A DNA stretch of 29,727 nt from Mnemiopsis leidyi (taxonomy: Eukaryota; Ctenophora; Tentaculata; Lobata; Bolinopsidae), in contig JH152874.1 of the NCBI GenBank assembly GCA_000226015.1, positions 1-29,727 on the forward strand. The letters are read 5' to 3'. This document shows, in pieces, positions 1-11,800 of this stretch. The position numbers and the translations under genes were made by a program. How positions within the stretch are numbered: position 1 is the stretch's first letter; the number at the start of each line of letters is the position of its first letter. The notes under the pieces are model-generated. The model made no database searches, was not told where the DNA came from, and was given only the letters and a program-made list of their open reading frames with translations.

Positions 1-2521
1 GTAGCGTACTGGTTTCCTGTCAACTACTCACAGACTACTAGGAACATAGTCCCTCTGGGGGAAGTTTCACTGGGGTGCAAGTATCTGATACTGTCCCTGA
101 AAATACTCAAGGTATGATACGCTGTTAAGTTTTTACAAGCACGTGGGTAATAAGAGCTTTCTGCCTAGAATAAAGCAAGTTTCATTCGATAAGAAGCACT
201 AACAAAGCATTTTAGACTTACATTGGATTTTCTGAGAAGTAGATTCCTCGACCCAGACGACCATGATCACGTCTTATGATACCAAGTTCATTTTCAACCT
301 AAAAAAATGATTGGGAATGTCAAAATAAATTCGCCATAAAAACAGACCTCGTGAATTCATCAAGCATGCCAAAATCAAATCTCGCAAAGTCTGTAAACAA
401 CCTACCTGCCAGGGTAAAACAAGACCCCGAGACAAAACACCCCACATATTGGAAGTGGCAGTGGCATGATAGAGAACTTTTTTAGGAGCAGAGGGGTACC
501 GGACTTGCTGCATCACGGAAGAGGGGTGTTCCAAAGAGTAGTACATGGTCGGATAACCGCTGTCTTCTCTGTAAATGTTGATAAATTCAAGAACTGGCAA
601 TTTCAGATTGTGAAATAATTGTTATCTCACGACTCACGTAGATCAGATTTAAATGAAATGCTGTTGTTATTAATAGTTAATTGAAAACCTTTATGTGACT
701 AGACTTACTCAATGATTTTTATAGCTGACTGAACTTCTTTTCTTGAAATTGGCGCCAGACTAATTTTACAACCCAATGCACGATAAATATCCTCAGCTGT
801 CGATATTCCTAGATATTTTATCATTTTCATGATATGAAGGATAGCGATAAAGAATGCAACAATGCCCGCAGGACTAAAGGATACCAATTCCATACAAACT
901 CAAATAGCAAAAAGACAGTTAAGCTAACTGAATAGTTCATTGTTGTGAAAGTAACCTTGAGAATAGTTCATTGTTGTGAAAGTAACCTTGAGATAGAGGA
1001 ATACGGTCCTTCAGGATCCTGATTCTGTCCAAAAGTACCACCAATCCAGATTGTTTGGCAAAACTCTCCATTTTAGTTACTCCAGCTGAACTCAACTCCT
1101 TAGTCAATGCAGCAAACAACTCAATCCTATCAGATGAGTTTTTTACCGTTGCGTCCAATAAATCCAACGCGATACTTTCTATCCTCACGGCCTTTGGTAG
1201 GGTTATTTCACCGTCACCAAGCTCATCTAAAGCATCTTCCGCGGAATCCCAGAGAAATTTAACCAATGATAACACTCTCATTTTATGCGGAAAAATATCC
1301 AACTCAAGATCAACTTTCTCTTTCTTAAAAGGTTTCTTATCTCCCCATGTCTCATTGAGAACATGCTGTTCTTTGTAAGATCTTTTCGAGACAGCTGAGT
1401 AAACAAAGATAGCCTCAGTTCGATCTGTCAGGTCCCAAACTTTGCACTCCAACTTAGAACCACGCTTAACGACTCGATACTTTGCTGGGGGTTTAAACCA
1501 GAGTTCGGTTTTGTTGACATAGCAGAACTTCAACTTGACCATTTCTTTGTGGTCCAGCGTGGAGACAAGATACTTCGTGACTGAAATTTATAAACAGTAA
1601 GACATAATATAATGTGAATAATGGGAATTGTATTTTATTTTATGATATTGAGGTCTCCTTAGGTAGTACCTCTGCTGTACACTATCTCGTCACAAATTTT
1701 CAAACTTGACTCTGTAAGAATCTTGAAATTCTACTCGCACAGTATAGTACTTGTGTTAACAATATTGAAAATTACAATAATTAAATAACAAAATCAAAAT
1801 GTTTCAACAGAAAGAACATATTTTTTACTACATTTTGGACAAAATATTATTACCAGATAATAATAGTTCTTTCTTTCGCTCCTTATCAAGAAATAACGGC
1901 TCATTTTCCGCACCTAAATCTAGCTGAAATTTTCCCGAATCTGTTTTCTCTTGAGCACTGAACTCCTCATATTGCTCGTAACTCTAACAGAAGCAAAGAA
2001 AATTTTAGTCGACCTACAAGTAATAAACTTGTGTATTTTTAGGTCTTAACCATTCCACCATAGAACTGGCCGAAATGAGAACTAAAAAATGTCGTTGAAA
2101 TCACTTAATTTAACCTGTTTTATTCCTAAAGCAGTAGACTCGTCTATGTAACGTTCTGACACAACTGGAATACCAAGCTTCTTGCATGTTTCACCCCTGG
2201 AGCTTTCTTTAAATCTTAACACGTTCGAACTTAAAACACAGCCCACCTGGGAGTTAACTATTTCAGCAGAGTCGGGAATTTATCCAATTTACAATTCTGT
2301 ATCAGCTGTGTATATGTGATCCTAATTTAAAGAGATTTGTTTGCTAACTCTTACAAACCCTGCAAATATTTTTGTTGATTCAAACAAACCTTTTTGTTAA
2401 GACTAAATGATACTTGTCCTCCCCCATCAACTACTGCATTTTTTATCCGGGTTTTTGTCTTAAAATTGTAGCTGGTACCATCGATAAAGATGACATCCCC
2501 TTGGAACAGGTTTTCCTTCAT
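1..2521 (-). pseudogene. Tandem PARP4-like copy A, 5' exons 1-8 only (continues left); TAG in catalytic domain
   Basis: Eight exons match the 5' part of the complete PARP4-like gene one for one, with the same phases: 2521-2390, 2246-2115, 1983-1854, 1580-987, 808-709, 593-406, 298-222 and 96 to the left edge. They encode the BRCT region (exons 1-3), the helical regulatory region (exons 4-5) and the start of the ADP-ribosyltransferase fold (exons 6-8) with its YHAT histidine and GIYF tyrosine. In exon 8 the codons TGT-GAA-GTA of copy B are TGT-GAG-TAG here (stop at 26-24). Two compensating 1-bp indels cause this, and the frame is restored a few codons later. Every other frame visible is open. 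The exon 4 donor is also duplicated (930-991). The 3' half lies outside the window. It is either a young pseudogene, a truncated paralogue, or hit by a local sequence error. Confidence 0.72.
930..991. repeat. 31-bp perfect tandem duplication across the exon 4 splice donor of copy A
   Basis: The 31-bp unit at 930-960 is repeated exactly at 961-991. Each unit contains, on the minus strand, the donor CAAG|GTTACT, so copy A has two identical 5' splice sites 31 bp apart (exon ends 987 or 956). Use of the distal site would add 31 nt and shift the frame. Copy B has a single divergent version of this segment. Confidence 0.9.
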
Positions 2522-3933
2522 TCTTTATCTTACAACCATTATTTTCCCCATTAACCTGTGTTATGTACGTGGAAATCCGAACAATAAATTGTGTCTTTAA
2601 CATTGAATAATAATAATAAAGTCGACCGAATGAGATTGCTCAAATATTTGTATTTTAAGACTCTTTGCAGTTGAAATTTTTCAGAGAAAGCTCGACACGA
2701 ATTGTCAAACATTGAATAAAACTGAGGTTTGAAATCAAAAATTGGTAATATAGAGTGGTAATTTAACCACGATTACATTTACAATGAAAAACTGACGTAA
2801 ACATGAAGAAAGAGATAGAGATCCACTGACTCTGAGGATTCCATCTATAGGTGAAAAGTAAATCTTAACTAACAAAATAACAAACTTGATTCTTGATAAC
2901 GACAAAGATTGGATCACTATGACTGCGCTGACATAAAAACTTAAAATTGCAAAATTTCTATATTTTTAACTTATTAGAATTTAAGAACAACTTGTTTGGT
3001 CAGGTAAAGCTTAAATTGACATTCAAGATTGCACCAATGACCAAAAACAGGTTAATTTGTAAGATAAGGACTAAAGTAGGATGGCTTGTTACATGTTAAT
3101 GTAATCTAACTCATACTTGATATCTAATTTTATTTGTATGGCCTGAACTCATTCTCGTTGATTTCTTTTTCAGGTTATAATTGTCGTCTATAATCATAAA
3201 AAAGATCTGAAATTTGTAACAGACGTCATTCGACATAAAACGTGACAGTTTGCAAAAAACGTAACAGGTTGCATAAAACGGTTGAATCCATCTAACATTG
3301 AGTAAAAAGCCGTAAAAACTATAAGATCATAGAAAAGTCGCAAAATTTACCGATCCAATATCAAGTAATCTTTCTGTAAATTATAAAGAAAAGCATCTGT
3401 GAAAAAAATTTACATACATCATACTATACTATACAAAATTTCAGTTGAACCAAAAACTGAACAAACTACACACAACCAACTTAATTCAATTTTCACATAT
3501 AAACAACTTTTCTCTCAACCATAAGACATAAATACAAAACATTTATCAAATAATCACATACATAAAAAGATTACCACAGTCTACGCACTAGCTGCAAGGA
3601 CAAGCAGATTGCGGCGCATGTGGTGGTTATGGAATAACATAAAATGTAAAAAAAGGTGAAAAATAGATAGATTGATTTCTCAAGTCAAAAAGAAAGAAAT
3701 TTAAGAGAAAAAAGAAAGAAATTTAAGAGTATTCAGAAAATGCCTCCAAATTGCTTTTTTGAACTATAATGATAAATGATTTTATGTTTTAAAAGAAAGT
3801 TTCATCTCTAAAATTTAACAAACAATCATCATGATCGATTGACAATGTGCAATCTTCGGTAACAATCATGTTAAAAGATATTAAACCGGATAAATGATTA
3901 CAGTTACTTCTGTCTGCGATTATTGTACCACAT
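2522..3933. other. Intergenic spacer between the two tandem PARP4-like copies
   Basis: About 1.4 kb of AT-rich DNA between the stop codon of copy B (3934) and the start codon of copy A (2521). It should hold the 3' UTR of B and the promoter of A. Short open frames here are not gene-like. Homology between the copies fades within about 15 bp upstream of the start codons, so the promoter was either not duplicated or has diverged. A near-perfect tandem repeat of 21-22 bp lies at 3687-3729. No RNA gene or transposon ends were recognised. Confidence 0.6.
3687..3729. repeat. Two-copy A-rich tandem repeat (21-22 bp unit)
   Basis: The unit AAAAAGAAAGAAATTTAAGA occurs twice in succession, differing by one extra A. 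It is simple purine-rich repeat sequence in the spacer between the tandem genes. Confidence 0.8.
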
Positions 3934-5811
3934 CTAAAGCAGAATGTTACAATCAGTCGCTTCAAATTCTTTTACGATTGGAAATAGAACAGCGCTGAAA
4001 TCCAAACAGCAGACTTTTTTCTTTCTTGCTTCTTCTATGAATTGCTTTCCTTTATTCTGAAAAAAAATTGATACGGGTGATAAAAATAGAGGCCATCCTA
4101 AAGGTTAAAGTACTCTCAATTTTCATACGACATACCCGATAAGTTAATTCCCACAGTTGCAGCAGTACATAAAATGAATGAAGAGTTCAACTAACAATAC
4201 TCACAGTTATGTTGTACGGACTATCACTGCTGAATATCGAATACGCTGCTTCAAATAAATCGTTTGTTAGTGTCACATCTTTTTCTTGCTGGTCCTGAGT
4301 TCAAAATGAATCAGCAAAGCATAGTCAAGAAATGATTATTTATTCCCCAATGATTTGAAACTCGATGATTTCATTAGGTCAAAATGTGCTCCAGGATTTT
4401 TGATATTCAAAAAGCAATTTCAACGAAATACACTCGATAAGTTTTGGCATAAAAACTCACTCTAATAGCGATGTAAATAAGTAGAGAGAAAAAGGATGTC
4501 CAATCCCAAGAAACGGCTAGGGTGCGAGGTAGGTTAACAACTTTCTCACAGAAGATAATGTAGTACAATCCCTGTAGCTGAAGGTGGTTCTCATTCAATA
4601 TGGTAAAAACGATATGTATACTATTATGAGTAATGAGAAGTGAAATGGATTTGGCTTATTCAGTAGACTTACTTTAAGTAATTTCGAGAACTTTTAAGTT
4701 GAATTTGACTCACCATGTCAATCGTTTCGTACCGATGACGAATGTAATCATTACTGAAGTCGTCGTAAACGAAATCCGGCCATATCCAGTCGGTTGCAAC
4801 ATCACTCACAATTTGCGTTAACTGCCTTTCATCATCATCTTCATGAGAGGCGGCAACGGCACATCTTAGAACACAACAGATAACTTTTACGTAACTAAGA
4901 AACTCGCCAGAAACGAGGTTCCCCAAACTATTGAGTCCATTTTTGAGGAGACTTTCTGATGCAATCTTGTAAATCAGATCTCCTTCCAAAATATCGTCAG
5001 TCAGAAGCTGGACATCGGGTCTACTGATGACTTCAAGGATGTTTTGTTTCCAAATTGTTGTTTTGTCTCCGCTGGAATTCAACTTCAATTCAACAGAAAT
5101 TACTTCAAATATTTTTCTCACAGTTTGGTATATCTTGGTGCGTCTCTGTCTTGATATTGTCAACATTTTTCTATCTGAAAACTTCGACAGGATTTCGCAG
5201 AACGCATCGTACTTAATCGAGGCAAGCAGGTTGCTATACCACACGGACTCCCCCTCTGATCTTTCAGATAATTCAGTCAATTCTTTCACAAATTCTCTCT
5301 TCCTTCTATCCACTTCAGTAAAGCCCCAGAACTCATCCTGGTCTTCCTCCTCTTTCATGGGGACCGGGAAAGATGACCGTGAAATGGGTACGTTCGATGA
5401 TCGAAACCGTTCTTGACCGCTTGATGCGAACGTTGAGTAACCTACTGGCATTGACTTCTCACAAGATTGTTCCATAAGCATGTTTAGGTTTTCGGATCGA
5501 TCTACCATCTTATTTAAACTATCCTTGAATATAACTTCTTGATACTGCTTTAGTTCTTCGGCTAGTTGTAAAGTAGATCTGCTACCAAGACAGACATCCT
5601 CAATTGTTGGATCGTATTCATTTTTAGAACGAGATGAGAATTCCACGAATTCATCAATAGTAGGATGTAGATCAAGAGAGCTGGCTTGGTCATACATGAC
5701 AGCATCCAAAGAGTCAGCATCTAAGTCTAGACAATCTTGAAAATTTTCTCCAGAATCATGATATGCCATTTTAACTAAAGATCCCTCGTCGACAACATCT
5801 TCAATATCCAC
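3934..5811 (-). other. C-terminal exons 25-28 of copy B (helical, possible vault-binding region)
   Basis: Exon 25 (366 codons) begins with an acidic stretch and becomes helical from [20 protein letters not shown] on, ending YETIDM. Exon 26 gives [20 protein letters not shown]; exon 27 gives [20 protein letters not shown]; exon 28 gives [20 protein letters not shown] and ends CNILL-TAG at 3934. In human PARP4 the C-terminal region binds the major vault protein. This part occupies that position, but sequence likeness is weak, so the role is inferred from position. No clear AATAAA was seen just downstream. Confidence 0.7.
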
Positions 5812-8800
5812 CTGCAACCAGAGGACAGATTTTAAACAAAAATTACTGTAGATAAGTCAAATAATTTTATAAAATGATAGACCATTTTTATTGTTTGACA
5901 TACAACTTACCTCAACTCCTTCAAGAGATGTTTCGATCTCGGTCCCACTACAAGAAGAACTATCCCATTTGTCCGAACTGGAGGATTCAGATTTAGAAGC
6001 GACATTAGATCTTCTCATCATCATAGATCTGACAGGCATAGATCTTAATTCCGGTTCAGGTTTTGACATTTTGTATCTTATTAAAGATTCTTCCTCTACT
6101 ACATCTTCAATATTCACCTGCGACAAGAAGATAGAAGTTTAACTTTTGATTATGGCGAACAATTTAAATTATATACCTCAGCTTACTACTTAAGGGACAA
6201 ATGTCAAAAGTTTTCCTGTTTTTATCACATCGAGTTTGTTTTTCGGGGTCGTTCACATATGACGTCAGCAAATTTTCGGTAATCTTTACCCCCCCCCTCC
6301 CCCTCCGTCATCATTCATCATCATGACAAAAACCCTCCTTAATGTCAGAGGTAAATTACCAAAATGACATCATCACAGTCAGAACCCCTCCCCCTACGTC
6401 ATCTCAAAAAACTTGATTTTTGATCTTTTAATTTGCAGTCATTTTTGAATTTTTTCATACTTTGTCAGTGAAAACACAGTATTTCACCAGATTTCTGAAT
6501 CAGAATTTTTACTTGAAAATTTTCCTTCTGATTTTGTAAAATTCTGATAAAAATTTTCAGAAGAAATAAAAAATTTTCAAAAAAAGTCCTATAATCCTGA
6601 AATTGTTTGATAACATCATCATTTGGAAACCCCCTCCCCCCTAGGTGATGACGTCATATCTGAACGACCCCTCATCACATCGAGTCACACAAGTCGTTTA
6701 TTCCTATTCAATTTGACACTAAAGACCACGATTTTTATTGTTTGACCTACTACTCACCTCATCGTCTCTTATTGATGCTCCCATCTCAGTGCCACTACAA
6801 GAAGAGCTATCCCATTTGTCCGAACTGTAGGATTCAGATTTAGAAGCGATATGAGATCTTCTCATCATCCTAGATCGTAATTCCGGTTCAGGTTTTGAAA
6901 TTTTGTAGCTACCTCCGATAGACGGTCGAAGAGCGTCCTCTCCACTGATACGTTCGATACTACGACAAATAGCGGTCAATTTTTCCTCTTCATCATGTCT
7001 TGGAGGTGCCGATTTTACGAAATAATTGTTTCTAGATGAATTCATTTTTATTTCTTCAAGTCGTAACTGTGGTGCTGCACTGAAATGACCTCCAGTGTGG
7101 GATGGAAGTGGTGGAGGCATCGGGGCTGCAGCAAATTGACCCCCATAGTGGGTATGAGGTGTTGGTCCTGCGCTGGGAGGTGGTGGCGGTGCTGCTCCAA
7201 ATGAAAGTTCTGCTGGGTTAGATGAGGGCGGAGGACAACTGAATGAAGCTTTGGTCTTCGCAAGAGGTCCTGCTGATTTATATAACATCATGCTTGAGGC
7301 TGGAGAGTCAGGTTGAGAAGAGTACGTCGACAAAACCCTCTTCTTTATAAAGCCACCCGGTGCTGCACTGCCTACACGCTGAGGTGCTGCACTAGGTGCA
7401 CGTGGAGGTGCTGCACCAGGTGCACGCGAAGGTGCTGCACCAGGTGCACGTGGAGGTGCTGCACCAGGTGCACGCGGAGGTGCTGCACCAGGTGCACGCG
7501 GAGGTGCTGCACCAGGTGCACGTGGAGGTGCTGCACCAGGTGCACGTGGAGGTGCTGCACCAGGTGCACGTGGAGGTGCTGCACCAGGTGCACGTGGAGG
7601 TGCTGCACCAGGTGCACGTGGAGGTGCTGCACCAGGTGCACGTGGAGGTGCTGCACCAGGTGCACGTGGAGGTGCTGCACCAGGTGCACGTGGAGGTGCT
7701 GCACCTGGCGGAGGCGGGGGTGCTGCACCTAGTGACGGCGGGGGTGCTGTCTTATACACGGGTGTTTGTTGAACATTGGTGTTAGTTGTAGTGACTCTGT
7801 CAGTAATTGTTCGCCGAGCCATCGATTTGCCAGCTCTTTTAGAAGGAGCAAGAGGATTGGTGAGAGTTAAAATCCCTCTTTTGGCTAGCGCCTCATCTCC
7901 AATATAAGCGTCTTTCTGGCCCATCCCAACCATAACTCCTTGATGCCTAGGTCTCCCTATAAGAGGTTGGAATAAAGCCGAAGGAGCATCTTCTCCTGCG
8001 AATCCAGCTTTGACCATGTAGCTACCCATGTCAAGAACCAAAGGTGTACCCAACGACATAGCCTCTTCCTCTTCTTCTAATTCAGAAGAAGAGTCGTCAC
8101 TCATTAGAGCAGAAACATCAACTTGGGAAGTTTCCTCAGCAAATGGGCTTTCCAGTTTTCCCAGTACAGCTATTTTACTTACAACCTCGTCTCCAACGTA
8201 AGAATCCCTGATAGACATGCCGACCATGACAGATGTTTCTGAATGTTCAGCAACCAACGACCTGCAACAATATCCTGTGTCTTTATTTCATTTAAATAAG
8301 TTGGTTTCATTACAATATATAAGTAATTAAAAGGTTTTACTAAAGATTGGACTAGTACTCTTCAAACAAACTGTCTAGAAATTACGTAAACAACAAAATA
8401 AAATATGAAAGATACTTAAAATTAAAAATTGGTGCCTATCCAATCCAATCAAAGCACTCTTCATCTTACCTGAACACAGCTCGTGGAGCGTCATCTCCCG
8501 CAAAACCTCCTTTTATTTTATAAGATCCTAGATCTACAACCAGAGTAGAGTCGTCATCATCTTCCTCCTCAGATGAGGAGTCTGCTGTAGATTCATCAGA
8601 ATCAGAGGATTCAGACACCATAAGATCAGCAGATGTTTCCTCTAAAAGGACAACACCAGTAACATGTTCAGGATTCTTTTCTTTTGCCTGTGATGCGAGA
8701 TAGTAAGTGTATAGTGTCAAGACATGTCAGTTTACAGTTTATACGATTGTAGAAATAGACCTGTGATTTGACTTTTCAGACTTTTCTCTCCCAGTTACCT

Positions 8801-11800
8801 GAAGTTTCGGAACATCCGTGTAAGCGACATAGGGAAGACTATCTTCCCGCATCTCAGACAAGAGAGTATCAACATCTACTGTTTTTTGGACAATCTCATC
8901 TTTTTCTCGCTCTTCAACAGCAACAAAGCTGGTAAAGGGAGATATCACTGAGTGTTCCAGGGACAACGATACAATTTCCTCTTTTCTCTTTCTCTGCTGA
9001 CTCTGAAACATATTCGTATTTATTATCCTAGTTATCTTAAAGTTTCTTATCCAAGTTATCTTAAAGTTTCTTATCCGTCTTAAAATACAATACTACATGA
9101 TTTTAAAATGTGTCTGTCATAACCTAATTTAAGTTATTTAGGTACGATATATACCTCGTGAAGCCTTTGATCTTCACCCATTACCCCATTCACATAGTCT
9201 TCTATCATAGCTCTAGCAGTGAGCTTGTGTATCACACTTCCTGCCAAAAAACCTTCATGTTAATGAACAATTTCATTGTTGAATAACCCTAATTACTTAA
9301 GTAAGTGGTTAAAAGGGCTAGAGTATAAAAAACTACCTACCTTGCTTGACGTTGAGTTCCTCAACACTGACTAGAGTATCCAAGAACTGATCCCCGAGAT
9401 GAGCTAAAAGGGATGCAGATCTGCAGTGTGGAACGTATCCGTATACTATCTGAAAATGAAATGTTTTTGAAGGAAGTACAGACTTGAAGAAATCAGAACA
9501 CCTTATAAATGTTCTTATTGCCAAATGGTAACAAATAAATTGACAGTAGTAGTAAAACATCTAACCTGCCGATGTTTGTTGAAGAGGGAGGATATCATGA
9601 GAGGGGCTTGATTAACACTGTCACCGCTGTTGTACATGTTCCATTTTAACTGTACTTCATCCAAAGCAGGCTCCTGACATTTGTCATACAGTTCATCGAC
9701 CTTGTTCATCCATTTACCCTTTTCTTTGGGATTGAGGAAGTAGAAGGAACCACTTCCTTGTTTTGCTAACGATTGTAGATAATGCTTGTTTCCATCCTCT
9801 CTGCAATCAAAAATGATAATAATGTAAATAGAGATGTAATTTAGCATCGCGATTAAGCACAACTGATGAAGGAAAAAAACATAAGGAAAAAACGGTCAGA
9901 AGTTGTTGGAAAATATGTTCTCGGAAAAGAAAATATTATTTAAAAACAATTTTTCAGATGACAGTAAATGAAATAATAATAAAATAAAATAAAAATAATA
10001 CTAAAATCAACCTGGACAAAACTGAGAATATCCGGATGTGAGAAGGAAGAAGTGTAGCTAGATTTAGTGACATATCGGGTTGAGTTACCACTCCGTCACT
10101 TACAAGAACCAAGTTTACTATGTCCTGACTATCTTTGTAGAGCAAATATTCGTGGTAAACTGAACTCCACAGCTCAGCGCAATATTCCCGGGGTCTTAGG
10201 ATGTGCTATCGAGAAAACTTTATTATAAATCGTCGACAAGATTTATCCAAATTTGCGATGTAAAGAGAATACTGCAGGAATATAACTAGAGACACGGTTT
10301 TGATGGCCTTTTAGTTTGATGGCCTCATTTTCTATAAAAAACAACAAACCTTCAAAAAGTAAACGGCAAGGTCTTTGTTGGTTTTGTTTCCGACCAAATA
10401 ATCAGGAAAACATTCGGTTCCATGACCGACACCGACACTCGAAATATTGAAGAGACAGTTGATTGGTAATCGTTCTATCAACAGCATCGCTTGCTGAACA
10501 GTTTCTGAACGTATAAGTTAGTGGTGAAATGACATAGTCATATTCTCTTTTCCAATTTGACGCAAACTTGACATCAATATTAACAAATGTCGAATGAAGG
10601 GATATTTAGATTTGAAGCGTACCTTTCCACTTCGTCTCCATAGACTTAGAACAGTCAACAAGAATCTTGACTCTGTTTATGTTGCCAACAGAGTTAACAG
10701 AAATGTCAGGATAAAAAGTAAGCATGGCTGCCTCCGTTTTCCCGCTCTTTTCTACCCACATTCTAGGTCGATTAACCTCGGACACAGAAATTCGAAGCTC
10801 GAAGTCCTGGTGGGGCTGCAAGACTCCTTTCCATTTGATCATAGCCAACGTGTCTGTCATCTGAAATAATATTGCACGTTTGAAGCAGGCTATTTATTTT
10901 GTACCTTAGTCCATACTTTTCAACACACAAGTTAGCCCAAGTGCGAATAAGATATCGGCAATCAGAATAGGAGAACTAAGAATTCGATAATAGTATCTAT
11001 CACCTTGACGTTGAGAGAGTGTGTGTAGGAGAAGATGTTGAGGATTTTGAAAGGCATGGTTATGTTAGCTGAGATGTTGAACACTGTCCCAGATGACGTC
11101 ACTAAATCAGTCTCGGTTGTCAGTTGTGTCATTTTATCAACTCCGGTACTGTTGCTGCTAAGCAAACTTGGAACTGAACAGAAGAACAATTAACCAAACA
11201 AATCAGATCATATCAGCTAAATTTTGATTTAGAAACTAAATGATCTTTTTTATGGCAAATACTTTTAGAAGATTCCAAACCAGTAAGAAATCAAGATCAA
11301 ACATACCAGTAAACAGAATGTCGTTGTCTTGAACAGTGAGTTCGGTGACGTATATTATCTTGATATGAACAATGACGTTTCCAGCAGGAATATTTCCAAG
11401 AGATAAGGAGAACAGATCCTATTGAAAAAGGTTACCTCAAAACAGACGATATTTAATAGATAGTATAAAATCAAACGATTAATCAAATATTGGAGCTTAA
11501 AGGAATTTCAGCCAACACTTGTAGATTAATGTAACAAGTCAACAAATTCAAATGAAAAAAAATTGTCTAGTGTTACCGGTTCTTCCTGCTCCATCAGATA
11601 TGCTCCATGACCGGCCGCCACTGCTTGTCTGTACTCTCTTCTTGCTTCTTCTTTCTTCTTCAGCTGTCCCACGATGTGTTTATCTCCGATGTAGGCTTCA
11701 AATCCGCTCACTGATTAATGACGTTTTCCGTACACGCCATTTGCGAGGAAGAAATGATAAGACAATAAAAAATGTGCAATGAAATTGAATTGTTTGGTTC

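Larger units (their letters stand above)
6758..8261 (-). other. Exon 23 of copy B: actin module end, proline-rich region, Ser-rich tail
   Basis: A 1,504-nt exon, by far the largest with exon 25. It encodes the end of actin module 1, all of module 2, a basic linker ([15 protein letters not shown]), the octapeptide array, poly-proline stretches, and a Ser-rich tail [20 protein letters not shown] through [16 protein letters not shown]. The tail is duplicated in exon 24. Donor GAG|GTGAGT. Most of it is predicted to be disordered. Confidence 0.85.

Noticed and set aside
810..893. Hydrophobic N-terminal extension of the exon 5 frame in copy A
   Set aside because: It lies upstream of the conserved acceptor and is not shared by copy B, so it is intron.
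937..986. C-terminal extension of the exon 4 frame in copy A
   Set aside because: It reads through the splice donor into the intron and the 31-bp duplication.
1055..1378. Plus-strand frame repeated at 13919-14242
   Set aside because: Antisense shadow of exon 4 in both PARP4-like copies; it persists only because exon 4 is conserved.
7313..7785. Two long plus-strand frames (Cys/Thr/Arg-rich and Val/His-rich repeats) and a minus-strand alternative frame
   Set aside because: They are shadows of the 24-bp coding repeat, which is open in several frames because its length is a multiple of three.
8470..10860. ITIH or VWA5-type gene instead of PARP4
   Set aside because: VIT and VWA occur in those families, but BRCT and ADP-ribosyltransferase exons are spliced in phase upstream, which is specific to PARP4.
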